From Ilex aquifolium (lineage: Eukaryota > Streptophyta > Magnoliopsida > Aquifoliales > Aquifoliaceae), in assembly GCA_951799425.1 (NCBI GenBank), contig OX637409.1:23528501-23592500 (forward strand): DNA of 64,000 bases, read 5' to 3'. Position numbers and translations under genes: made by a program. A model generated the notes under the pieces. It did no database searches, was not told the origin of the DNA, and saw only the letters and a list, made by a program, of their open reading frames with translations. Of the stretch, positions 10,122 to 20,074 are shown in pieces. Numbering within the stretch: the stretch's first letter is position 1; each line of letters starts with the position of its first letter.

Positions 10122-10655
10122 TCAAATGTCTTGGTAGAAGACAAAGGTTTTTGATGGATGGGCTGGAACAAAGGTCCATCCTTCACCAAGATAGGCATTG
10201 ATCAGTTTGATTGGGTTATTTGGGTCAGCCAAATGAGCATGGGCTGGTTCAATTGCAAAGACATTGATAGTTGGGCTTTTGGTGATGTAATCAGTTTTTG
10301 GTCCTGTAGGAATTTGTGTTACAGGTCCAGAAGTGGAGAATGGGTTAACTAGAAGACTAGTTATAGGAGGTGGCTGTTGGGCCATTTGGGAGAATGTAGG
10401 TGGGTTAACAATGGTAGGCTGAATCGGTCGGCTATTTGGGCCAACTGGTCTACCTAAAGGGGTGAATCTGTTAGCAATGGCCAAGGCACTAGAGGGGCCT
10501 GGGGCATGGATAACAACGCCTTTCCTATAAACCAAAGAAGGTGAATCTTCCTCCTTTACAGAAGCAAAAACTTTACTAAGGGTATTTTTTCCCTTGTCAT
10601 TCCCCCCTGAATTTTTGGAGGAGGATGAAGGCTTAATGGGTTTTCTGTCCGCCAT
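10122..10655 (-). pseudogene. Caulimovirid ORF2-like protein, C-terminally truncated
   Basis: This is a 177-codon frame starting with ATG (MADRKPIKPSSSSKN), overlapping the 3' end of the RNase H frame by 23 nt in another phase. Its N-terminal two thirds are Ser/Pro/Thr-rich and low in complexity. Residues about 130-177 (INVFAIEPAH, LINAYLGEGW, SKTFVFYQD) look like the conserved block of the second ORF found in florendovirus-type genomes, whose role is unknown. The frame stops three bases from the gypsy LTR end, so the original C-terminus was probably cut by that insertion. Confidence 0.6.
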
Positions 10656-11922
10656 TGGGTTCCTGCAAAAATTCTCTTGTTAGAAAATCAGGAATGCAGT
10701 TATTACTGCCCTTAATATATTCTATGTCAAAATCGAAAATACTTAAAATAGATTGCCATCTGGCAAAAATTTGTTTACTAGCAATATTTTGAACATCTTT
10801 TTGTAAAACATCTTTTGCAGACTTACAGTCTACTCTGATCAAAAATTTTTGATTTAATATATCATCCTGGAATTTTGAGACACACAGGACAATAGATAAG
10901 ATTTCTTTTTTAATTGTAGAATAATTCATTTGAGTATTATTCCAAATACCGGAGTGAAAACGGACAATTTGTTCAGAGAAAGTAGGAGTTTCTCTCTGAA
11001 GCAGAATACCACCATAACCAATGTTAGAGGCATCAGTTTGGATGATTTTGAAAGAATTAATAGATGGGATTCCTAAGCAAGGAAGAGTCTTAATGTATTT
11101 TTTGACTTGCTGTACAATAGAAGTATGTTCAGACGTCCAAGGAGTAGGGTTGTCTTTGAGTCTGGCATACAGAGGTTTAACAATTTGTCGAAGATTTTGG
11201 TAAAAATCAGAGACATAATTGAGGGAGCCAAGGAATCTTTGTAATTGGGTTCTGTCAAGAATTTCATCAGGAAATTTGTTAGCAAAATTGATAGACCGAC
11301 TAATGGGGATAATAGTTGACTGCTGAATGTCATATCCTAGAAATCTGACAGAGGTTTGGAATAATTTAATTTTGCTAGCAGAGATGACAAGACCATTATG
11401 CTTGGCAGTTTCAATAAATGCATTAAGATGTTTCCAGTGTTCTTCTATAGTTTTACTAAAGATGAGAATATCATCTATGTAAACAATAGAAAAATGACTT
11501 AAAGGGTTGAATATATCATTCATGATATTTTGAAATTCACTTGGTGCATTTTTTAGTCCAAATGGAACAACATTTCATTCGTAATGTCCAAATGGGGTAG
11601 TAAATGCTGTTTTGTATTTATCTTTTTCAGCAATTAGGATTTGCCAAAATCCAGATTTTAAGTCAAATTTTGAAAATATAATAGCATTTTTTAATCTTTT
11701 GATTAAATCTTGTTTGTTTGGGATAGGGTATCGGATCCATTCCAAAACAGAATTTAAAGGTTTGTAATTAATGACAAGTCTGGGAGTTCTTCTTTCTAAT
11801 TCAGCATTTTTTACAACATAGAAAGCAGGACAAGACCAAGGAGATTTAGATTTTCTAATGATGTTATTTTTCAAAAGTTCAGAAATTTCTTTTTTACAAA
11901 TTTCCATAACTTCCTGATTCAT
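10633..11922 (-). pseudogene. Caulimovirid reverse transcriptase-RNase H, one nonsense codon
   Basis: The frame from 11922 covers the RT fingers and palm (SKSPWSCPAFYV, FSKFDLKSGFWQI, KTAFTTPFGHYE) and then hits TGA at 11577-11575, where relatives have Trp. It continues in the same phase through PFGLKNAP-type sequence, catalytic YIDDILIF, and an RNase H domain with QTDASNIGYGG, NYSTIKKEIL and RVDCKSA, ending at 10633. The protein would copy the pregenomic RNA. The stop fits a single TGG-to-TGA transition. It meets the upstream frame in an ATGA overlap at 11919-11922 created by a frameshift rather than by design. Confidence 0.88.
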
Positions 11923-14900
11923 TTGAATAAGTCTGGATTTAGTGGAATATTTTTCTCATTAAATCCTTTAATGTATGGAAGTTCAACAGTATGTTCTTTC
12001 CTATGCCAAAAGGCTGTAGGAATTGTAGAACAAACTTCTTGTTCTATTTTTTCTTTGAATTGATTAATTCTTTCAGTGAGAATTGGATCTTTTAATTGTT
12101 CTTGAATTCTTTGGTAAATAATTTCTTCTTTTAGAAAATTTACTTGATTAATTTTTCTAAGGTACTTAGATACAGATTCATCTTTAAGTTGCCTTAAATC
12201 TTTTACTTCAGGTTTGAGAAGAAATTTGAATTTCACTGATTGATTTAGAGGTTGAGTAGATAGGCCTTCATTATCTATTGTAAATGGAGTTAATAGATAA
12301 ATAAAAGGTAATCCTAAAATTATTTCATCAGTCATATTTTTAACAAGAATAAATGATGTTTTAAAACAGACATTATCTTGGCAGATATGAGCTTTTGGTA
12401 ATTTATACTCAACGTTCATTTTACTGCCATTGGCAGATCTTAATTGGTGCATAGTTTTCTCATAAAACTTTGTTGGAATTAATCCTTCTTGAATACAATT
12501 AACATCTGCTCCTGTATCAATAAGAGCAACAGTATTGAGAATAAAATCATTATTGATTATGAGTTTGATTTGGAAATACCATTTTTGTAATTTAATTTCT
12601 CTGATTGATTTAATCTGGTCATTAATTGGCAGACACTCATCTTGCGATGGTAGCTTCGTTAAACCAAAGGTTTCCACACCGCAGGTGGAGGTTGTTGGTA
12701 TCCACTGAGAAAGTGTCTTAGTTGAAGTTTCAGATTTATCATCAGATTGTTCACCTTGAGAATCATGGTCAAGGTTGTTTGGGGACATGGATAAAAGACT
12801 TAGTTTTTCTGAAAGATCTTTGTCTTTGGCTTTTAAGTCTTTTATTTCAACTTTTATTTTATTAATTTCTTTGTAAAGTTCAGACAAGGTTAATTCTTTT
12901 GTCTTTTCTTTGTTAAACCTTTCCATTGTTTTATTAATACTGATTAGAGGTTTTTCAATGACTAAATGTTTGTTTTTATCTTTTTTTACAAACAAGTCTT
13001 TGAGGTTTCTTATATATTTAGCCTTTAAATCAGGATCTTCAATTTTACTAATTAGATCAATTAGTATTTGTTCTTCAGAATTTTGATTAGAAATAACTCT
13101 GATATTATCACACTTGCAATTATCTTTGCAACCTATTTTAATGTCAGGTTCACTTGTTGTAGTGGGTTCAGATGTATCTGAATTTATTTCATTATCGGAA
13201 GAGTCTTCATTAGAAGGATCTTCTGCAGGATTATGAAGTCTGAAGATTCTTAAAATTTCTTCTGTTTCATTTTCAGCTAGATTTAATTTTTTGACTTCTT
13301 TTTTAATTGGGCAATCAGGACTTTTGTGTCCCTTTTTCCCGCAATTATAACAAGTTGCAGATTTATCTTGACCTTTACTCGCAGTAAGCCACTTAGACAT
13401 TTTTCCAGATTTTTTATTTTTCTTATCTTTAGACTTATGAGGGTTTTTATAAAATTTAGGTTTAGTAAGAGTTTCCTTATTTTTCTTATAATAAGACTTA
13501 CTTTTAGAGATATGTTTTCTTTGGGATTTGTGTTTATGTTTTCTGGAGGTAGATGGTGCTACTGGAGGGAGACCATACTGTTCGCAGAAATTACTCATTT
13601 CATATTTAGCTTTCTTTTTGTCTTTTTGCATTTGTTTATTTATTTTTAAATCAATACACATCCTAAGTCCCTCTTTCTGGATTGTACTGACAATTTGTCC
13701 ATAGGTTAGAGAATCGTATTGAATTATCCCAGTTTCCTTACTGAGTGCTTCTCTGATTTTATGAGCAAATAGATTAGGTAAACCATTTACAAATTTTTCT
13801 TTCCAAAAAGATTGATTACAGTCAGGTCTGAGCATGACCCTGTTTATAAAAACATCTTTATACCATCTAAAATCACTTAAGGTTGGGCACCTAAGATTAC
13901 TAAGCTGATCATGAATTCTTGCTTCAATATTACTTGGTGTGCCAACAAAATGTTTTACAATGGTAAAAATTAAAGTATTTAAACCATCTGGTTTAGCTTG
14001 ACCAATTCTTTCATCAAATATTGGGATGTTATCATCATCTGTGACAACAGCATGTCTTATATTATCTCGAGATTCGTTTGTGAGGTAATTATCCCACCAA
14101 TTTCTTAAGACTCCTGTAAATCCAGAGGTGACTAAGTCTACAATTTGAGATTCTCTTTCATCAAGATTTTTAACATAGCTATTGATAACCATAGACATAT
14201 GATGGATTTTATTTAAAATTTCTTGTTCACTTAAACCATCAATGTTCCATTCATAAAGTTTATTTGATTGAACAGAAAATTGGTTAGAAATGTTTTTCTC
14301 CTCAAATTGAATATCAGGAGGAGTTGGTTTGGAATACCAGTTTTTTGTGGAACTAGTAGGAATAACTAACTTGTTAATTTTGGAAATAGGATTAGATATA
14401 GATAAATTATCTGTGAATTGTGTTTCCAAGATTTTAATATCTTCATCAGAGGAAGATATGGAAGTTTCAGTTTCAGGATCAGAATCTTTATTAATTACAG
14501 TTACTCTAGAAGTCATTGATTCTTCTGTTGGAGTTTCAAGTTTTTTAAGTAATTGGTCAATTTTAGCAATTCTGAGTTGATCTGAAATTCCTAAATTTGT
14601 TCTATCTTCAGGTAAGTGAATTAGAGGTTTCTCTATTTTCTTATTGGAAGATATATCAATTTTTTCAATTTTAGTTTCAATTTTATCTAACTGTTTTCCT
14701 ATGGTAATCAGGCTTTGGTTAGTAAAATTATTTTGTTCAACAACTTTCTTTTCAAATTTTACAAGCATAGCTTGATCAGTAGTTTGCTTATCAGATTCAC
14801 TTGAGGGAATTTTGAAAGGTGTAGCAATAACTTCTTTATCAGCAATATTAAAAGTAAAAGTTTGTGTTGGGGGATGGCTAGCAGATATTGTGCCAGAATC

Positions 14901-15791
14901 AGTTGTTTTCCATTTATGTTTTGTTATAACTTTTATATCTTTGTGACAAGAATCAAAATAATCAAAAAAATCTATTTCAGATTCTAACTTATGCATTGTT
15001 TTAACCCATTGTACTTTTATTTTCTGTTGTTGTTTAGGGTCAAAAGATTTAGAGAATTCTTTATTTCTAATTTTGTTATTCTTTATATTTTTTAATAATT
15101 TGACCATATCAGGGAAAAATAAAGTATTAGAATCTTTTGTAATAACATATAATTGATGATCTAAATTGGGTTTGTGACTTTGAAAATCAGAAGGAGTTGC
15201 AGAAATAGTAGGAGATGGAGTAAAATCATCTTCTTTTTCTTTTTCTTCTTTAAATTTAGAGTAAGATGTGCTTATTGGGGTTGGTTTATAATGAGTATGC
15301 AAAGGTTTACTAAGTTGAGGAGAGGATTCATTATCAACTCCTTTCATTTTCATATTTAAATTTTTAAATCTTTGTTGTATCTCATTTTCAATTTCCCTAT
15401 CTCGTTGGGAGATACTGGAATAGGATTCAGATTTTCTACCTTCATTAATTATTAAGGGTTTATTATAATGTGTTCCTGTAATCCTACTAGAATGTGTTCT
15501 AATATTATTAAAGGAAATTTCAACACTTCCATCATTAAATTGCCTAATTGTTTCTAAATCAGACTCTGTTTCTTCAGATTCTGGTTTATAATTAAGATTT
15601 TGGATTAACCATTTTGTTGGTAATGTGACATCTTTCCAGTGAAGTCTTTTAGGGACCTGAATATTAGCATCAGAAGTACTAGGTTCCATTAAAAGAGTTA
15701 TATCTTTAGGACTTCTTTGTAGAGCATTTACATTCAAATTGGTTTTAACACATTTATAGTAAATTCTGTAAATTAGAACAATTGAACAAAT
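11919..15791 (-). pseudogene. Caulimovirid polyprotein part: movement-protein C-terminus, coat protein, aspartic protease
   Basis: The frame is open from a TGA at 15794-15792 and has no native ATG at the start. The first 60 or so residues are the tail of a 30K-type movement protein (YKCVKTNLNVNAL, FNDGSVEISF). The middle is a long basic coat-protein region with a C-x2-C-x4-H-x4-C knuckle (CYNCGKKGHKSPDC) near residue 790 and Lys-rich stretches before it. The C-terminal part holds a retropepsin-type protease with ALIDTGADVNCI near residue 1070. The last 15 residues are out of phase: comparison with the overlapping RT frame indicates loss of about one base near 11940. About 1270 codons otherwise uninterrupted. 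Confidence 0.88.
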
Positions 15792-15823
15792 TCATCCTCT
15801 GAAAAAGAATTGGTGAATCTCAT

Positions 15824-16124
15824 CAACTCTTAAAGAAAGAAACTTTGGAAAAATACAAATCTGAAGGATTTAATTTTATTCATTTAGGATTGGTTCAAGT
15901 AGCCATTAAACCTTTGATAACCACTGGCAAAAACTCTGCTATTCTGTTAACACTTTGTGATGGCAGGTTTAGGAGTTTTCAACCAAGCCTACTGGGCATG
16001 ATGCAAGCAGGTTTGCATAACGGTCCAATTTATTTTAATTGCTATCCTGATTTTACTCTCAGCCTTAGAGATAAAAAAACTGTTAAAGCCCTCACCTTAG
16101 GAATCAATCTTACTGGTGATATAA

Positions 16125-16129
<5 letters not shown>
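15824..16129 (+). pseudogene. Caulimovirid movement-protein core fragment in inverted orientation
   Basis: About 100 codons carry the 30K-superfamily movement-protein core: LEKYKSEGFNFIHLG, VQVAIKPL, LLGMMQ, GPIYFNCYPDF. No ATG opens it. Phase is lost upstream of 15824 and a stop lies near 15808, so the N-terminus is broken. It lies on the + strand while the rest of the same gene is on the - strand, and it runs straight into the TA repeat at 16129. Movement proteins mediate cell-to-cell spread of the virus; this fragment cannot. Confidence 0.82.

Positions 16130-16182
<53 letters not shown>
16129..16182. repeat. (TA)27 microsatellite bordering the pararetrovirus
   Basis: An uninterrupted TA run begins exactly where the movement-protein homology stops. 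Integrated rice tungro bacilliform-like sequences are known to lie at AT-dinucleotide repeats, so this is probably the integration border. Confidence 0.85.
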
Positions 16183-16185
<3 letters not shown>

Positions 16186-16394
16186 TTATTCATTTATTCT
16201 TAGAATATGAATGTTCTAAGAGTTAAATTAGAAAATATGATATAATTGTCTTTATATAATTGTTAGATGATAGAAGAGAAGAGATAAATTAGTGTGACAT
16301 TAACTTTGAAGGATAAGGATGACATAGCTGTAGTTTTAGAGGGCAATAGTGGAAAAAAAATGTTTTTCATATATGTTGGTTTTTTAAAGTAGTA

Positions 16395-16845
16395 TAGATA
16401 TGTGGTGCAACATGACTTTGATGAAGCACAAATATGGAACTCAATCACTTCTGAAAAACCTTTTTTTGCCACAATTAAAAACCAGTATCAGTCTTCCTTT
16501 AAAAGGTTTTGAAGTGACATTCGTCTTTAATTTATCTCTATGCGCCAACTCTTCAACGAACATGACATTGTGTATTACCGTACTTGTGTTCCCACCCCCC
16601 AACAAAATCGTGTTGCTAAGTGCAAATATCGTCACATCTTAGTAAGTTGCATGCACTCTACTTTCTCAAGCTTCTTTACCACTTAAGTTTTGGAGCAAAT
16701 GTGTTCTCAACATATTTAATCAAATCGCATGCCAACTCTTTTACTTTCAGCTAAATCTTATCACGAGTTTCTCCTTCATTCTAAGCTCTCATATTATCAC
16801 TTGCAGGTGTTTGGTTGCATATTATGATCATAACTTATCTACAAG
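16395..16845 (+). pseudogene. Degenerate Ty1-copia integrase remnant
   Basis: In one + frame, residues HDIVYYRTCVPTPQQNRVAK and KYRHIL match the copia integrase core around the catalytic Glu region (normally TPQQNG-type), with many stops. A later piece at 16740-16840 reads SAKSYHEFLLHSK...HLQVFGC, the following integrase segment. The same pieces recur at 52.75-53.07 kb and 23.49-23.6 kb, so it was copied with the surrounding flank. No complete element remains. Confidence 0.6.
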
Positions 16846-17239
16846 GATTTTTTTTTTTTTTTTTTCCGATACCCTAGTGTTATCCCTATTATGTGGGCTT
16901 TCAAGCTTTTGTTCATTTCATCAAGACTGTCAGATTACACTAGACTTAGAGTAGGTTCTTGTTTTTCAGTTTATGATGTAGGAGCCTATCAAAATACATT
17001 GAACTGGTTGTTCATCAATTCCTAAACACTAAAAGCAATGATTTTCAATAGGGGTGACAAATGGGTGGGTTGGGTTGGTTATGAGTTGGGTTGGTTATGG
17101 GTTGAGTTAAATTAGATTGTGCTAAAATAAATTCAATCCATTTTTCACTCACCTAGTAAATAGGTTATAATGGGTTGGGTTTATAACAGGTTGGGTTAAA
17201 CCGATTAACCCATAAAATAATTAAAATTCTTACTAGACA

Positions 17240-17690
17240 CATTAGCACACCAAAATACACACACACACACTAGTAATACACCAAAATACAAACATACACA
17301 CACACACTAATACACCAAAACACACATAAACTAATACATTAAAAATATATACACTAATACACCAAAAATACACACACATATACTAATACAAAAACTAAAA
17401 CACATAATAAAAAAAAATACACACATAATGGGTTGGGGTCAATTGTGGGCTATAAGTTGGTCTGTGGGTCGTGGTTCATGGGTTGACACATGGGTTATGG
17501 GTCATGGGTCATGGGTCAACCAATGGGTCTTGGGTCAACCTGTAGGTCATGGGTCGACCGTGGGTCATGGGTGGTGTATTAGTGTGTGTTTTTGGTGTAC
17601 TAGTGTGTGTATGTTTTGGTGTATTAGTGTATATGTGTGTATTTTTTGGTGTAATAGTGTGTGTATTTTTTGGTATATTAGTATATTTAT
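17240..17690. repeat. Inverted arms of CACA-rich repeats inside the hAT element
   Basis: The left arm (about 17240-17415) repeats ACACCAAAATACACACA with ACTAATAC. The right arm (about 17574-17690) repeats the complement, GTGTATTAGTGTGTG with TTTTTGGTGT. The arms can fold back. The frame through the right arm (Cys/Phe/Trp-rich) is a repeat artefact. Confidence 0.7.
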
Positions 17691-17829
17691 TTAATTTTAT
17701 TACTTGTGTTATTTAATAAAAAATAAATACTCAACCCAATGGTTACCCATTTGTAATCCATATTAACTCGCTTAATTAAAATAAATCATATTACCCAACT
17801 CATTTAGAACTCATATTAATTAATATAGG

Positions 17830-18520
17830 TAGGGGTGTCAAACATGTCGGGTTAAACGGGTGACGGGTGAAAAATATGTAAACATGTACACGACACGTTT
17901 AATAAACGAGTGAAAAATCTCAACATGAACACGACCCGTTTAATAAACGGGTAACACGACACGACTCGTTTAACCCGTTTAATTTTAAAAAAATTATATC
18001 AACAAATTTTAATACTCCACTTTTTTTTATTGTCAATTATATTTACCTCAAAAAAGAGGAATTTTTAGTCAAATCTCATAAAAATAAGACTTGAAGGCTT
18101 TAAAAAAAATGAAAGAGGTCATTGCCTTTTATAGGCAACTCAACCCTCCCCATCTCCCCTCATTTTCCAATGTGGGACAAAAACAAAAGACATTGGTTTG
18201 CCTTTGTCTTTGAAGTGCTCACAATCTCCCCTCCTTTGTCTTTGAACTACTACTTTACTTTCTTTTTTTTTTGTATTGATTTCTTTACTTCTTTTTTTCT
18301 TGCTAATTTTTTAAAATAATTATTAATTTATTATTATATTAATTTTATTTAAACGGGTAAACGTGTGATAAACGGTCTGATAGGTCTCACCCGAACACGA
18401 CCCGTTTATTAAACGTGTTTGGCATGTCAACCCGTTTATCACCCAAACCCGTTAAGATCTCACCCAAACCCGTTTAATTCGTGTCGGTTAATCGTGTCGT
18501 GTTGAATTTTGACAGCCCTA
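17830..18520. mobile_element. hAT-type MITE nested in the outer hAT element (691 bp)
   Basis: Termini TAGGGGTGTCAAA and (reverse) TAGGGCTGTCAAA. Flanked by a perfect 8-bp duplication AATATAGG at 17822-17829 and 18521-18528. The interior repeats AAACGGGT/ACCCGTTT motifs near both ends. No coding capacity. Confidence 0.85.
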
Positions 18521-18932
18521 AATATAGGTACTCAACCCATTTATTTATGGGCGAGTTGTGCGAATTAATGGGTAATAGGTTAAGATTGTCACCTCTAATT
18601 TTTAACATGCTAAATAGGGATCGCAAATCTAGACACAATCCATAAACCCGACACAAAATTAACAAATTCAAAATTTGTTATAATGAGTTTGAATGATAAA
18701 CGGTGGTTCAACATGAATTCGGCTGAACACCTCATGACCATGACTAAAGTGGGAAAAGAAATTCACAATCCATGGGCCTTCTACCTCCACATAGCATTGA
18801 TTCATCAGGCTTTTGCTTCTTGTAAATTTTTTCCCATTATTGTCTTTTTCAAGGGATCTCGAAAACACAGTGAAAAAAAAAAAGGGATCCAGAACAGATA
18901 AGCTTGGCCATTTGTACAAGAAGTTAAAAATA

Positions 18933-19655
18933 GGGTTAATTACACAATGCCCCCTCTAAGTTTGTGTCATGTTGCAGTTGACTCCCTCAGGTTTTAAATT
19001 TGACAATTTGCCCCCTTAGAGTTTTTTTGGATTTAAATTAACTCAGAGAGTGGATGAAAAATACAAAATTCCTAAAATATCCCAACATCTAATTCTATTT
19101 TCTATCTTCTCTTTGAATCCAACCCATTTCCCCAGCTCCGGCGATGCATCCAACCCCATTCCCTTACTTCAACGGTGTCCCCAACCCCCAACCCCCACCT
19201 CTTGCTATGGTAGTCCCTCAGCCCCCACCCCTTGCTCCAGCGATGCCCCCCCAAAATCTGTTTCCCCCTGCTCCAGTGGTGGCGCCCCCAACCCTCACCT
19301 CTTGTTTCGGCAGTCCCCCAACCCCTGCTCCAGCGATGCCCCCCGAATCCCTTTCCCCTGCTTCAATGGTGGCGCCCCCAACCCCCACCTCTTACTCCGG
19401 CAGTCCCCCACCCCCTGTTCCAGCGATGCCCCCCAAATCCCTTTCCCCTGCTTCAGTGGTGGTGCCCCCAACCACCACCTCTTGCTCCGGTAGTCTCCCA
19501 CCCCATACCCAACGTTGGTAGCACCCTAAACCCCAATACCCACCTCCACCAGCCTCCCCCATACCAGCATAGGCAAACTCCCAACCCCACTTCACAGCAA
19601 CCATTGGATCTATCCAGTCAACCAGGCAGCAGCAACCATTTGATCTAGTAGTGTA

Positions 19656-19693
<38 letters not shown>

Positions 19694-20065
19694 AGAATCA
19701 GAGGAATGAGGGAGTTGGGTTTCACCAAAAGAGGGGAAGCAATTCAGTTGTTCGAGGGTGGTGGGTGGGGCTGGTTTTCACCGAAAGAAGGAGGGAGTTG
19801 GGATTTCGCCAGTGCAGGTTAGGGTCAAATTAGATTTTATTTTATTTTTTTTTAAACAAAAGATTGAGATATGGGTAGTTTTGTACTTTTGATCAATTTT
19901 AGATAATTTTTATATCAAATTTCTGTCATTTTTAACGGTGTCAACTAACGAAGTAGCTAATTAAAAAATATTCAAACATTAAGGGGACAAATTGTCCAAT
20001 TTAAAACCTGAGGTAGTCGATTGCATTATGACCCAAACTTGGAGGGAGCATTTTGTAATTAACCC
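18933..20065. mobile_element. Mutator-like non-autonomous element with ~90-bp TIRs (1133 bp)
   Basis: Termini GGGTTAATTAC...GTAATTAACCC. The inverted repeats extend roughly 90 bp with mismatches (through CCTCAGGTTTTAAATT). Flanks TTAAAAATA (18924-18932) and TTCAAAATA (20066-20074) form a 9-bp target duplication with one mismatch, the length typical of MULEs. The paralogous flank at about 53236-53260 reads straight through TTAAAAATA to AAATGCC, giving an empty site. The interior has a C-rich minisatellite and a TG/TA microsatellite, and no transposase. Confidence 0.85.
19144..19521. repeat. C-rich minisatellite, ~90-bp period, inside the Mutator-like element
   Basis: CAGCGATGCC recurs at 19238, 19331 and 19421 with CCCCCAACCCCCACCTCTT between. 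All three frames encode Pro/Ser-rich low-complexity peptides, as such repeats do. I do not call a gene. A (TG)n(TA)n run follows at about 19650-19692. Confidence 0.75.
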
Positions 20066-20074
20066 TTCAAAATA

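Larger units (their letters stand above)
10120..16130. mobile_element. Endogenous pararetrovirus (Caulimoviridae, florendo-/petuvirus-like), rearranged
   Basis: On the - strand the order is movement-protein C-terminus, coat protein with zinc knuckle, aspartic protease, RT, RNase H and a downstream ORF2. No integrase or LTR is present, which separates it from LTR retroelements. A + strand movement-protein core at 15824-16129 faces away from the rest. Breaks: the MP inversion near 15.79 kb, a frameshift between protease and RT, one nonsense codon in RT, and truncation at both ends. It ends on the right in a (TA)n tract, a known setting for integrated plant pararetroviruses, and on the left against a gypsy LTR. 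Not intact. Confidence 0.9.
17049..18597. mobile_element. Non-autonomous hAT-type element (outer)
   Basis: Left end TAGGGGTGACAA; right end, read on the other strand, TAGAGGTGACAA. Flanks ATTTTCAA (17041-17048) and ATTTTTAA (18598-18605) form an 8-bp target duplication with one mismatch. No transposase. It contains G/T-rich GGGTTG repeats and a pair of inverted (ACAC...)-type arms. A second element at 17830-18520 is inserted in it. Confidence 0.7.

Noticed and set aside
17428-17694. Cys/Trp/Phe-rich 88-codon frame
   Set aside because: It encodes the TG-repeat arm of the hAT element. Pure repeat artefact.
19050-19648. Three overlapping proline-rich frames of 125-147 codons
   Set aside because: They are produced by a C-rich minisatellite inside a Mutator-like element. 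All frames are open for the same reason and none has a recognisable domain.
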